Shown one piece after another: positions 36,871 through 45,276 of a stretch of DNA of 64,000 bases. The position numbers were made by a program, and so were the translations under genes. The stretch is from NCBI RefSeq assembly GCF_001029435.1, contig NZ_LDOV01000006.1, forward strand, positions 1-64,000. The letters are read 5' to 3'. The notes beneath the pieces are model-generated. The model saw nothing but the letters and a program-made list of their open reading frames with translations. It searched no databases and had not been told where the DNA came from. The DNA is from Photobacterium aphoticum. GTDB taxonomy: Bacteria; Pseudomonadota; Gammaproteobacteria; Enterobacterales; Vibrionaceae. Each line of letters starts with the position of its first letter. Within the stretch, counting starts at the first letter, position 1.

Positions 36871-37992
36871 TTATGCCGCAGAGGCAGCCACTTTTTTGCG
36901 TTTTTTGTACACCACACAGAAGTTACCGCGTTTGGTACGGCACTTCGAGCAACGTTCACAATCGACAGGCTCTAACAGGCCTTCTTTCCAACGCTTGATC
37001 AGATGCGGCTCCGCCAATAATGGTCGAGACAGCGCAAAGTATTGGATGTTGGTGGTGTTAGCCAGAGTTTCAATCGCATTGAAATCTGCCAAGCCGCCAA
37101 CGGTGATCACCGGGATCTGAATATCTTGGCTGATCACCGCGCCGTATTCGTGGAAATAACCTTCTGCTTGCAGGGTGTGACCATCAAAGGTTTCACCCAC
37201 CATGCTGCTGGCGTTACCGTGAATGTTGCCTGACATCACGATGCCATCGACACCCAACGCTTCAAGCTGCTTACACATCTCGCGAGTTTCATCAAACGTC
37301 TGGCCGCCTTCAAAGAATTCAGAGGCCGTCAGCTTCACGAGAATCGGGAAGTCATTCCCCACTAAAGCACGGATCGCGGTGATAATTTCCACCAGGAAGC
37401 GCATGCGGTTTTCTAAACTACCGCCGTATTCATCCTCACGACGGTTGTAGTAAGGGCTCAGGAACTGGTTGATCAGGTACGTGTGCGCGGCGTGAATTTC
37501 CACCCCATCAAAGCCAGATTCCTTGGCACGGCGACTGGCTTGGGCAAAGGCATCGACAATGTAGTCGATTTCCGTTTTGGTCATGGCTTTGCCAAGGGTT
37601 TGGGTACCACGTTCAGGTACTTCACTCGGTGCAAAAATCACACGCTCGCCCACGTTGTAGGTGGTTTTCGTGCCGCCATAAGCCAGCTGCATCACGATTT
37701 TTGCATCGTGTGCATGCACGCGCTCTGTCAGGACACGGTATTCTTCGATGAAAGAATCATCGTACATGCCCATCATGCCCGCATTTGGCTTTTCTTCTGC
37801 CACGATATTGGCATAACCGGTCACAATCAGGCCTACCTCGCCCTGAGCCAGCTCTTCGTAGATGTCATACAGTTTATCTGTCATGTGGCCCGTTTCGGTG
37901 GCCATGTTTTCCCACGTTGCGCTGCGCATAAAGCGGTTTTTTAGCGTCATGTTGCCGATGCGGCTTTCTGAAAACAAAGTACTCAAGTTCAA
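36871..37992 (-). CDS. NADH:flavin oxidoreductase, old-yellow-enzyme family
   Basis: A 373-residue TIM-barrel flavoprotein. FMN-binding parts are RFMRSATWENMAT, the active-site HAAHTYLINQFLSP with substrate-anion-binding His residues, and NRRxDEYGGS. The C-terminus has CERCSKCRTKRGNFC, a Cys cluster seen in the bacterial subfamily that lacks the extra reductase domain. It reduces activated double bonds in a substrate not known here. No partner gene; it ends at a shared terminator. A short tail KKRKKVAASAA closes the protein. Confidence 0.9.
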   Translation of the reverse strand: MNLSTLFSESRIGNMTLKNRFMRSATWENMATETGHMTDKLYDIYEELAQGEVGLIVTGYANIVAEEKPNAGMMGMYDDSFIEEYRVLTERVHAHDAKIVMQLAYGGTKTTYNVGERVIFAPSEVPERGTQTLGKAMTKTEIDYIVDAFAQASRRAKESGFDGVEIHAAHTYLINQFLSPYYNRREDEYGGSLENRMRFLVEIITAIRALVGNDFPILVKLTASEFFEGGQTFDETREMCKQLEALGVDGIVMSGNIHGNASSMVGETFDGHTLQAEGYFHEYGAVISQDIQIPVITVGGLADFNAIETLANTTNIQYFALSRPLLAEPHLIKRWKEGLLEPVDCERCSKCRTKRGNFCVVYKKRKKVAASAA

Positions 37993-38273
37993 TCCTCGTT
38001 AAATCGCGTGTTGCACTCATGCCCCTCAGGCACAAGCAGCGGGCAAGGGTAGCGGCAATAACAGGGGGATTCCTTAATCTGGATTAAGGTAATAATCAAA
38101 ATATCAATAAATTTGTATGATAAAGCGTGACAGCCCTCGAAACGGCGGTTTACCTGCTGTGGTAGCGTAGTGATGTGTTTGTTAGTCGTCTATTTGTCCT
38201 GATGACTCAAGACTGACAGACGTTGTCTGGATGTGTTGGCGTTGTAACGCCTGGCAGGGAAGGGAGAAACAAG

Positions 38274-38639
38274 ATGGGTGCAGAAACGACGTTCGTCATC
38301 GCACAATTGTGGATGAGTACCTTAGTGGTCGGTGTGTTGTTGTACGGCGTGTTTGATTACGTCACGGCCAGGCGGTTAGAAACCCATTTCATGCAGCATC
38401 CATCTCCGCATTTTTCTCACGATGGGCTCGGCCTGCATACGGTCTATTATGCCATTGCGCTCGCTTTTTATTCGGTGCGTTTAAATGCGCAGGATTACCC
38501 GTTTATCCCGGTGAATGACACACGGCGTCTCGCTACAGCCACCGACAAGTTTCTTGCCATGCTGTTTACCGCCAATTTTGCTTTGAGTATGGCGTTGTTG
38601 GTGGTGATTTCTTTACTAAATGAAAATCAACCATATTAA
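38274..38639 (+). CDS. Small membrane protein, member 1 of a tandem family
   Basis: A 121-residue protein with two hydrophobic segments (WMSTLVVGVLLYGVFDYV and MLFTANFALSMALLVVISLL) around a polar loop. The loop carries RRLETHF, DGLGLHTVYYA and FIPVNDTRRLATATDKFLAM. The two genes at 38851-39204 and 39251-39625 share the same skeleton. I do not recognise a named family. The start at 38274 follows AGGGAG seven bases upstream; the frame is open back to 38223. It is the most divergent copy and has more GC than the other two. Confidence 0.75.
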   Translation: MGAETTFVIAQLWMSTLVVGVLLYGVFDYVTARRLETHFMQHPSPHFSHDGLGLHTVYYAIALAFYSVRLNAQDYPFIPVNDTRRLATATDKFLAMLFTANFALSMALLVVISLLNENQPY

Positions 38640-38687
38640 AGATTCATTTTGTATAAATGCGTAATAGTTAACATTATAACATGCACA

Positions 38688-38819
38688 ATGGATTTGATGT
38701 CTAAACCTATTGAATGGGTAATTGCTATTGGAATTGGGATCACTGCAACATATTTTGTGGCTACTCAGATAGACAAAAAGACCCAATCATATGTTGGTAA
38801 TTTCTATGATGTCCTCTGA
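38688..38819 (+). CDS. Possible 43-residue membrane miniprotein
   Basis: ATG at 38688 opens a short frame: MDLMSKPIEWVIAIGIGITA, then TYFVATQIDKKTQSYVG, stop at 38817. One strongly hydrophobic segment (VIAIGIGITATYFVA) is followed by a charged tail. It lies inside the array of small membrane proteins, in very AT-rich DNA, with no clear ribosome site. The clean composition and its fit between the first and second member suggest it may be real. Function unknown. Confidence 0.4.
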   Translation: MDLMSKPIEWVIAIGIGITATYFVATQIDKKTQSYVGNFYDVL

Positions 38820-38850
38820 GCATTAATTTTTGATTGTTGGAGATTTTGTT

Positions 38851-39204
38851 TTGGTTGGTGATAATGTCATTGAGCTTATGAATCATATATTGTTTGGTTG
38901 TCTGATTTTTTCTATGCTCATGGCTATCTTGTTTTATTTTATTACGGTGAGGCGTATTGAAAAACAGTTTTTAATAGAAGGGATTACAAGGCCTGATTGG
39001 GATGGCATTGGTCTAAGAATTCCTGGTTATGCAATTATTATTTTATGTGACATTCAGAGATTGAATGACAAAAATTATCCATTGCTACCTGTGGCTGAGA
39101 CTCGGAGATTAGCAACAAAAATAGATCGCCTACTTGCGTTTTTATTTTATTTTAGTGCTGTATTGTGTGTTGTGATATTGGTTGTTCTATTTATGTATGA
39201 GTGA
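38851..39204 (+). CDS. Small membrane protein, member 2 of a tandem family
   Basis: About 117 residues if the TTG at 38851 is used, seven bases after GGAG. A later ATG at 38878 and an earlier TTG at 38830 are in frame. It has an N-terminal hydrophobic segment (ILFGCLIFSMLMAILFYF), the shared loop VRRIEKQFLIEGITRPDWDG, GLRIPGYAI, RLNDKNYPLLPVAETRRLAT and KIDRLL, and a C-terminal hydrophobic segment. It is very close to the following gene and far less so to the first copy. Low GC content sets it apart from the rest of the window. Confidence 0.72.
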   Translation: MVGDNVIELMNHILFGCLIFSMLMAILFYFITVRRIEKQFLIEGITRPDWDGIGLRIPGYAIIILCDIQRLNDKNYPLLPVAETRRLATKIDRLLAFLFYFSAVLCVVILVVLFMYE

Positions 39205-39250
39205 GTTGATTTGTTTTGCATCTGACTCTTTTTAAAACAGGTAATATCTA

Positions 39251-39625
39251 ATGATAAATGACGATATTGCGATTGTACTTGCTGTAATATGGGGCATCGG
39301 CGTCGTCTTTGGAATCATTCAGGCGATTGTGTTTTATTTCACAACGATTAGACGGCTAGAGAAGCAATTCCGGCAAGAAGGTATTGAGCGTCTTGATTGG
39401 GACGGAGTTGGTTTGCGTATTCCAGGCTACGCGATGATTTTGTGTCTTTCGCCTAAAAGGATTAATGATAATAATTATTCTTTACTGCCCGTCAGTGCGA
39501 CACGACGGTTAGCTACGCGTACAGACCGATTAATGGCGAAGGTGCTATATATCAATTTCTTTATCTGTCTCATTTTGTTGTTTGTGATCACTGTGTTTAC
39601 GGATTTTGTTGAGTCTTATTCTTGA
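39251..39625 (+). CDS. Small membrane protein, member 3 of a tandem family
   Basis: A 124-residue protein with two hydrophobic segments and the family loop IRRLEKQFRQEGIERLDWDG, GLRIPGYAM, RINDNNYSLLPVSATRRLAT and RTDRLM. It is close to member 2 through the loop, while the membrane segments have drifted. The ATG has AGG nine bases upstream. No domain of known function. Confidence 0.78.
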   Translation: MINDDIAIVLAVIWGIGVVFGIIQAIVFYFTTIRRLEKQFRQEGIERLDWDGVGLRIPGYAMILCLSPKRINDNNYSLLPVSATRRLATRTDRLMAKVLYINFFICLILLFVITVFTDFVESYS

Positions 39626-39712
39626 AAACGGTGACACTATAGTCGTTTAGTCGCAATTTCTGCTTATGTTGACTACACATAGTGAAGGAGAAAAGCGTGA
39701 ACGGAACCTACT

Positions 39713-40162
39713 ATGGCAGCAGAACGACAAGGACTGGAACAAGAGTGGTTACTGTTACAACAGCAGTGTGAAGAGTATGAGAGATATTCTTTGCTCATTA
39801 AACTGTTTAATTTCCTGTTATTCAGTGTCTTTTTGTTGGCAGGTGGATTAGCGGGTAAAACCGGTATGGTGGTGCTCGTTGTTCTGTTAATGGTGTGGCT
39901 TCAAGATGCAATCTGGAAAACCTTTCAGTCCCGAATTGTTCCGCGTTTATTACAATTGGAACAGGCCATACATCCCCTGAATGTCGGCGCGCATGTTCAG
40001 CCCGATACCACGGCCTTTCAGTTTAATACCCACTACATGCAATCACGACCTAGTCAGATTGGGTTGATACGCGAATATGCGACACAAGCTATTCGCCCGA
40101 CCGTGGCTTTTCCCCATGCCTTGCTTGTGTTCATGGCCTGTGTGCTGATCGTGCTGGGTTAA
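39713..40162 (+). CDS. Hypothetical membrane protein
   Basis: An unrecognised 149-residue protein with a charged, Gln/Glu-rich start (ERQGLEQEWLLLQQQCEEYERYS, likely helical), a hydrophobic stretch LFNFLLFSVFLLAGGLAGKTGMVVLVVLLMVWL that could form two helices, a polar region, and a final hydrophobic segment (ALLVFMACVLIVLG). It directly follows the small membrane protein family but does not share its motifs. An ATG at 39666 in another frame is a shadow. Confidence 0.68.
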   Translation: MAAERQGLEQEWLLLQQQCEEYERYSLLIKLFNFLLFSVFLLAGGLAGKTGMVVLVVLLMVWLQDAIWKTFQSRIVPRLLQLEQAIHPLNVGAHVQPDTTAFQFNTHYMQSRPSQIGLIREYATQAIRPTVAFPHALLVFMACVLIVLG

Positions 40163-40292
40163 TATGTTGGCTCATTACACGATGCAATGCTAGCCATTCT
40201 CAGTCCCCTTCTTATTTTACGAGTGATATCACATCGCGGCTGAGGTGGTATTTTCCTTGTTGTCTACGCTTACCGAATAACAAGGAGAAAGT

Positions 40293-41144
40293 ATGTCTAA
40301 AAATCACTATCAGATAAAAACAATGACCCGTGATGGCTTGCTGCGGGCGATAGACTGGGCGGCACAAGAGGGCTGGAACCCTGGTGTGCATGATATTGAA
40401 TCGTTTTATTCCACCGATCCGAATGGATTTCTGATGGGGTATTTGAACGATGAGCCCATCGCATCCATTTCGGTTGTGAAATACGACGAACACTTTGGTT
40501 TTCTGGGTTTTTACATTGTGAAGCCAGAGCACCGAGGAAAAGGGTATGGGCTCGCGCTATGGCAAGCCGGTTTGGCGTATTTGCAGGGCTGTAATATTGG
40601 TTTAGATGGCGTGGTGGATCAGCAAAGTAATTACCGACAATCAGGTTTTACGCTGGCTTACAACAATATCCGTTTTGAAGGTCAGGGCGGGGGACGTCCT
40701 TCAACGCGTACGGCGCTGGTGGATTTAACAACCATGCCTTTCAGTGAAGTTGAGCGTTACGATCGCGCCTTTTTTCCGGCGCCTCGCACGGCATTTTTAC
40801 GGAAATGGATCCATCAACCCGGCTCTATTGCGCTTGGTATTCAGCATAAAGGCATTTTGCAGGGATATGGCGTACTACGGCCATGTCAGGAAGGATTTAA
40901 GATTGGGCCGTTATTTGCCAATGGGCCATTACAGGCAGAAGTGTTATTTCTTGCATTGAAATCGCATGTGCCCGCAAAGCTGAACTTTTATCTGGATGTT
41001 CCGCGAGCGAATGATGCGGCAATGGCCTTGGCCGAGAAATACCAACTGACCCCAGTATTTTCTACTGCCCGTATGTATACCGATGCTATACCGGATATTT
41101 CGCTGGATCGTACTTTTGGTGTCACCACCTTTGAGCTAGGTTAG
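40293..41144 (+). CDS. Two-domain GNAT acetyltransferase
   Basis: A 283-residue protein. The N-terminal GNAT domain has acetyl-CoA loop VKPEHRGKGYGLALWQAGLA. The C-terminal half (about 140-283) resembles the Acetyltransf_18/YitH-type domain (RTALVDLTTMPFSEVERYDRAFFPAPR, GYGVLRPCQEGFKIGPLFA). The ribosome site AAGGAGAAAG stands before the ATG. Its substrate is unknown. A terminator on the other side faces the next operon. Confidence 0.87.
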   Translation: MSKNHYQIKTMTRDGLLRAIDWAAQEGWNPGVHDIESFYSTDPNGFLMGYLNDEPIASISVVKYDEHFGFLGFYIVKPEHRGKGYGLALWQAGLAYLQGCNIGLDGVVDQQSNYRQSGFTLAYNNIRFEGQGGGRPSTRTALVDLTTMPFSEVERYDRAFFPAPRTAFLRKWIHQPGSIALGIQHKGILQGYGVLRPCQEGFKIGPLFANGPLQAEVLFLALKSHVPAKLNFYLDVPRANDAAMALAEKYQLTPVFSTARMYTDAIPDISLDRTFGVTTFELG

Positions 41145-41226
41145 GGCAGAGCATCGAGGCAGAGAGATGTTAGGGCGAGGTGAGGATGGCAGGGAAGAAA
41201 AAGGCATTCGTTTAGTAAATTACACA

Positions 41227-41264
41227 TAAAAAAACCGACCGTCGGACAGGGCATTGACGGTCGG
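41227..41264 (-). terminator. Terminator of the GGGtGRT operon
   Basis: On the minus strand CCGACCGTC pairs with GACGGTCGG over a 12-nt loop and is followed by TTTTTTT. It lies about 65 bases past the GGGtGRT stop. Confidence 0.88.
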
Positions 41265-41328
41265 CAAACGCTCACAATCAGAGCAAAAAGCAAGGAAAAC
41301 AGGTGTTCAGTGTTAAGGTTTCTCCCCC

Positions 41329-42330
41329 TTAACGGGATGCTTGTTCAATGGCAACCGCAACAGCAACTGTCGCACCTACCATTGGGTTATTACCCATACC
41401 GATTAAACCCATCATTTCAACGTGAGCCGGAACCGATGACGAACCTGCAAACTGAGCATCAGAGTGCATGCGGCCCATGGTATCGGTCATACCGTATGAA
41501 GCCGGGCCAGCGGCCACGTTGTCTGGGTGCAAAGTACGGCCAGTACCGCCACCGGATGCCACAGAGAAATAACGCTCGCCACGTTCTAGGCGCTCTTTCT
41601 TGTATGTCCCGGCAACAGGGTGTTGGAAGCGGGTTGGGTTAGTTGAGTTACCGGTAATGGAAATATCAACGCCTTCTTTGTGCATAATGGCCACGCCTTC
41701 CTGCACATCGTCGGCACCGTAGCAATTAATCTCACCGCGAGGGCCTTGTGAGAAACGGCGCTCGCTAACCACATTCAATGCGCCCGTTTCATAATCGAAT
41801 TGGGTTTGTACGTAGTTGAAGCCATTGATGCGAGAGATTAGATAAGCCGCATCTTTGCCTAGCCCATTTAGAATCACGCGCAAAGGTTGCTTGCGGACTT
41901 TGTTCGCGTTCAGAGCAATTTTGATCGCGCCTTCTGCTGCTGCGTAAGATTCGTGACCCGCCAAGAAACAGAAGCATTGGGTATCATCGCTTAGCAGACG
42001 TGCGCCTAAGCGACCGTGACCTAAGCCAACTTGACGTTGGTCGGCGACAGAGCCTGGAATGCAAAATGCTTGCAGGCCTTGGCCCAAGTATTCAGCAGCT
42101 TGAGCCGCAGTGGTGGCATTTTCTTTTAGTGCAATTGCTGCTCCTAATACGTACGCCCACGCTGCATTTTCAAAGGCAATGGGCTGGGTTTCTTTTACGA
42201 TGTCATACGGATTGACATTGTTTGCTTGGCAGAAAGCCAGCGCTTCTTCCAGCGACGCAAAACCATAGCGTTCCAGAACAGGGGTAATTTGTGCAATACG
42301 GCGGTCATAACTTTCAAATAGTGCAGCCAT
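41329..42330 (-). CDS. GGGtGRT protein
   Basis: A 333-residue protein of the family named after its conserved motif, seen here as GGGTGRTLHPDNVAAGPASY. Other conserved parts are CFLAGHESYAAAEGAIK, FQHPVAGTYKKERLERGERY and MGLIGMGNNPMVGATVAVAVA. The role is unknown. The family is widely found beside a NifU-like scaffold, as here, so a part in metal-cluster or iron handling is often supposed. The start MAALFESYD at 42330 has GAGGA seven bases upstream. An ATG at 42405 in frame lies inside the previous gene's end region. Its start lies 72 bases after the NifU-like stop. Confidence 0.88.
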   Translation of the reverse strand: MAALFESYDRRIAQITPVLERYGFASLEEALAFCQANNVNPYDIVKETQPIAFENAAWAYVLGAAIALKENATTAAQAAEYLGQGLQAFCIPGSVADQRQVGLGHGRLGARLLSDDTQCFCFLAGHESYAAAEGAIKIALNANKVRKQPLRVILNGLGKDAAYLISRINGFNYVQTQFDYETGALNVVSERRFSQGPRGEINCYGADDVQEGVAIMHKEGVDISITGNSTNPTRFQHPVAGTYKKERLERGERYFSVASGGGTGRTLHPDNVAAGPASYGMTDTMGRMHSDAQFAGSSSVPAHVEMMGLIGMGNNPMVGATVAVAVAIEQASR

Positions 42331-42401
42331 GATGGCATCCTCAATCAAAGTGGTCTTGGTTATAGAGACAATTAATGGTGAACGGTGAATACGTGACCGT
42401 G

Positions 42402-43094
42402 TCACTCATGGCGTGGGTCAATGGTACGTACTGCTTCATCAAAGCGGCCGTACTGACCTTTTGCCTCTGTCATGGCTTGTTCGGCTGGAACGCCTTTGCC
42501 AATGGCTTCCATCATTTTTCCAAGATTCACAAATTGGTAGCCGATGATTTCATCGTTGTCATCCAGCGCTAACTGGGTGATGTAGCCTTCTGCCATTTCC
42601 ATGTAACGCGGCCCTTTAGCACGGGTGCCGTAATGGGTACCGACTTGGCTGCGTAGCCCTTTGCCCAAATCTTCTAGGCCCGCACCAATTGGCAGACCGT
42701 CTAATGAGAAGGCGGTTTGGGTACGGCCGTACACGTATTGCAGGAAGATTTCACGCATCGCCACGTTGATGGCATCACACACCAAGTCAGTATTTAGTGC
42801 TTCCAGGATGGTTTTGCCGGTAATGAGTTCAGAGGCCATCGCGGCAGAGTGGGTCATACCGGAGCAGCCAATGGTTTCAATGAGGGCTTCTTCGATAATG
42901 CCGTTTTTCACATTCAAAGTGAGTTTTGCTGCACCTTGTTGAGGGGCACAGGTACCGACACCGTGGCTAACACCTGAAATGGCAATCACATCTTTTGGGT
43001 TGACCCAACGGCCTTCAACAGGAATAGGGGAAGACGCATGGTGTGGGCCTCGTTGAAGGGGGCACATGTTTTGAACTTCGCTAGAATATTGCAT
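42402..43094 (-). CDS. NifU-like iron-sulfur scaffold protein
   Basis: A 230-residue protein with a NifU/IscU-like N-terminal domain: GVSHGVGTCAPQQGAAKLTLNV, TIGCSGMTHSAAMASELITGKTILEAL and a third Cys in LVCDAI. These three cysteines are placed as in scaffolds, though the spacing is not that of IscU. The C-terminal part is family-specific (AEGYITQLALDDNDEIIGYQF). It is cotranscribed with the GGGtGRT gene, the common arrangement. No IscS-type desulfurase is near. Two short extensions precede the usual start and the ATG at 43094 has no strong ribosome site. Confidence 0.85.
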   Translation of the reverse strand: MQYSSEVQNMCPLQRGPHHASSPIPVEGRWVNPKDVIAISGVSHGVGTCAPQQGAAKLTLNVKNGIIEEALIETIGCSGMTHSAAMASELITGKTILEALNTDLVCDAINVAMREIFLQYVYGRTQTAFSLDGLPIGAGLEDLGKGLRSQVGTHYGTRAKGPRYMEMAEGYITQLALDDNDEIIGYQFVNLGKMMEAIGKGVPAEQAMTEAKGQYGRFDEAVRTIDPRHE

Positions 43095-43635
43095 TGCTCT
43101 TTCTCACGGTTTACGGGAAACGGAACGAACAATGAATGGGGGAGGAGGTGCATGACATCATGCTATCTAACAACATCGCACAGGGTGCGCAACAGTACGC
43201 CAAAATGTAGGGGGCGTATCGTTAATCCTCGGCCATTCTTGCCGTTGTTGTTAGACGTCATCATCCCTAATGAAACGGGCGGTTAAAGGAGGAACATCAT
43301 CTCCCGCACGGGCTGCCAGTGAATGGCGGCGAGGCTGGCAACGCACGCTGTGTTGCGCTGTTGGAATTAACTATACACCCATTAAGCAAGAATGCGCCTG
43401 TAATATTGCCAATCCAAGATTGCAGTTTTGATAACTCAATCAACAGAAATTCTGTGCTACGGCATGTCGAGTCTGTAAGTAAATGTAACGGGTTGTACCG
43501 GCATTCAAAGACTTAACAAGCATTGTGTGTTTTATCATCAACTCTGACCGCCCGCTGTTTGAAAATTGACATTAATCGAACATTGTTTCTGGAGTAATTA
43601 CGTAATCTTTTAGCATAAAAGTTCGGAGAAGCACC
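43095..43635. other. Long leader region between NifU-like gene and His-rich gene
   Basis: About 540 bases between divergent genes. On the minus strand (about 43240-43345) there are two possible stems: GCCAG/CTGGC around 43314-43338 and, next to it, GCGG-GAG-N9-CTC-N6-CCGC near 43274-43304. They lie 180-240 bases before the NifU-like start. They could form a structured leader but I cannot match them to a known riboswitch class. No gene seen. Confidence 0.4.
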
Positions 43636-44025
43636 ATGTTGCAGAATAATAATCAAATTTTGGTCGAAACAGTAAGACCGGAAAGGCAGTGGAAAAAGCG
43701 TGCAGTTTCATCCGTGATGGCAGTGGTGATTGCTTTAACCGGCATGATGACCCCGATGATGGCTGAAGCCAAAGGGCATCATCACCACCACAAGCATCAC
43801 CACAAGCATAAACATCATCATCACCACCATTATCACCGTAAAAAGGTCGTGATTGTGAAAGAGCGTCCGCGTCATCACCACCATCATCATCACCATTACC
43901 ACAAGAGTCGTTTGCCTGAGGTGGCGACCTTTGCCGTGATCGCGGGGATCACTTATGCCATTATCGATAATCAGTATTACAAACGCCGTGGCGATAATTA
44001 TGAGTATGTGGTGAAGCCACGATAA
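43636..44025 (+). CDS. Histidine-rich small exported or membrane protein
   Basis: A 129-residue protein whose middle carries 25 histidines in two blocks (HHHHHKHHHKHKHHHHHHYH and, after a basic spacer, RHHHHHHHHYHK). A hydrophobic N-terminal segment (VMAVVIALTGMMTPMMAEA) could be a signal peptide or anchor. A second, weaker one (VATFAVIAGITYAII) follows. Such blocks bind nickel, zinc, copper or cobalt, so a metal buffer or sink is plausible; no family is recognised. GGAG lies seven bases before the ATG. It is divergent from the NifU-like operon. Confidence 0.8.
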   Translation: MLQNNNQILVETVRPERQWKKRAVSSVMAVVIALTGMMTPMMAEAKGHHHHHKHHHKHKHHHHHHYHRKKVVIVKERPRHHHHHHHHYHKSRLPEVATFAVIAGITYAIIDNQYYKRRGDNYEYVVKPR

Positions 44026-44074
44026 CGACTCGGTGATAGAAAGCGTGTCAGCATTAAGCGCGATGAACAATCAC

Positions 44075-44104
44075 AAGACAGCCTGTTAGAGACAGGCTGT
44101 TTTT
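44075..44104 (+). terminator. Terminator of the His-rich gene
   Basis: ACAGCCTGT-TAGAG-ACAGGCTGT with TTTT, about 50 bases past the stop codon. Confidence 0.85.
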
Positions 44105-44175
44105 GTATGTGGCGTTTAGCGAGTAACAATGACTGTTCACCGCCGAACGTGAAATCGTGGGCGAAAAGCGTGAAA

Positions 44176-44694
44176 TCAGCGGAACAGATCACTGCTACAG
44201 GTCGGCAGGGTTTTCTCCCCGGAGTAGAACGAATCACTCCACAGTTGCTGACCTTGAGGGGCTGTGATGTAGAAAAAGGTCCCATTGCTGAGGGTACAAG
44301 ATTGGTAATGGTAATTTGCCAGTGTTTTGGGGTTGCCGAGTAGTGCTATGACCGGATCGGCCGCATTCACACGATCAACCTGATAATACGTATGCATCTG
44401 TTGCCCTGAGACGGCGGTTTGCTGACTGGCCAGCTTTTGGCACGGTGTCGCGTTTGTCGAGAGGATGTTAACGGCTTGTCGTTGGTTATTGGTGACATTG
44501 ACGACATGCACCGTATCCCCGGCCTCTAACTGTGCATTTTTGATGGCGAAACATTCCCCCGAAATCCAGCCAATGTGCTGTTTGGCATTCGTTAGCAGTG
44601 GGCTGAGTGTGGTGGTTTGGGTGCTCTGGCAGCCTGCGAGAGCGAAGGCACTGATCAAGGTGGTGAGTGCTAACGTATTGTGTTGTGTAAACAT
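44176..44694 (-). CDS. Hypothetical lipoprotein
   Basis: An unrecognised 172-residue exported protein. The signal ends in the lipobox ALAGC (Cys at about 22). Four further cysteines (ECFAI, TPCQKL, QSCTLS, LPTCSS) could form two disulfides. The mature part shows no domain I know (GWISGECFAIKNAQLEAGDTV). It stands alone on the minus strand and faces the His-rich gene. Confidence 0.75.
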   Translation of the reverse strand: MFTQHNTLALTTLISAFALAGCQSTQTTTLSPLLTNAKQHIGWISGECFAIKNAQLEAGDTVHVVNVTNNQRQAVNILSTNATPCQKLASQQTAVSGQQMHTYYQVDRVNAADPVIALLGNPKTLANYHYQSCTLSNGTFFYITAPQGQQLWSDSFYSGEKTLPTCSSDLFR

Positions 44695-45276
44695 AATCCT
44701 ACCGAACGTTTTCTATCGAGCATTGAAAGCGTGCAACCGTATCATTCATCATCAGGCTGGCATGCCGGTTAAAAAAGGGCTGGGGTGAGAGGTAAGGAGA
44801 AGCTTTTGTACACATCGTTATTGGGAATGGATATCAGTGAATAGCGAAGTGAGTGCTGACATCAAGTTAGTTGCTCATTGTTCTTCGCTGATTGCACATT
44901 GGCGTATTTATCGCTGTTATTTTTATGGCTTTTTAGCGTCAGCAGCATGCCTGAATTGCGGCTTAGAGCGAATACTGTGTGAGGCAGAGTGCGATCACAT
45001 TCTGACTAATGCCGTAAGTGAAAAAGCTGTGGAAAGTCATGTTGCGGTCGATCTCTCATCAATTCGGGCTATCCATCATTATCCCTATTATTTATAAGGT
45101 CTATTGGGCGGGATGTGTGGCGCACAAACAGGACGGTAAATCACGGTTTCTGGTTAAAAAAACAGCAATTAACTTGGATAAAGAGATGTAAACAACGTTA
45201 AATCTCGGTTAAGTCACTAAATGATAAAAATTTTCTGATTACACTGAAGAGGTTATTTGTTCATGGAGGGAGCCAT
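44695..45276. other. Intergenic region upstream of the Lon-type protease
   Basis: About 580 bases. A frame of up to 86 residues at 44837-45097 (GTG start, Cys-rich) has no ribosome site and is not called. A hydrophilic AT-rich stretch runs up to the protease start. No hairpin terminator or clear heat-shock promoter was found. Confidence 0.4.

Noticed and set aside
43240..43360. Known riboswitch in the NifU-like operon leader
   Set aside because: I compared it from memory with cobalamin, TPP, SAM, Moco and THF motifs and found no match, so only a generic structured leader is proposed.
43780..43900. Poly-CAT/CAC tract as a nucleotide repeat
   Set aside because: The codons alternate CAT and CAC irregularly and the bases code His blocks in a real gene, so it is coding and not a microsatellite.
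44837..45097. 86-residue Cys-rich frame before the Lon-type protease
   Set aside because: GTG start without a convincing ribosome site and no recognisable pattern; too weak to call.
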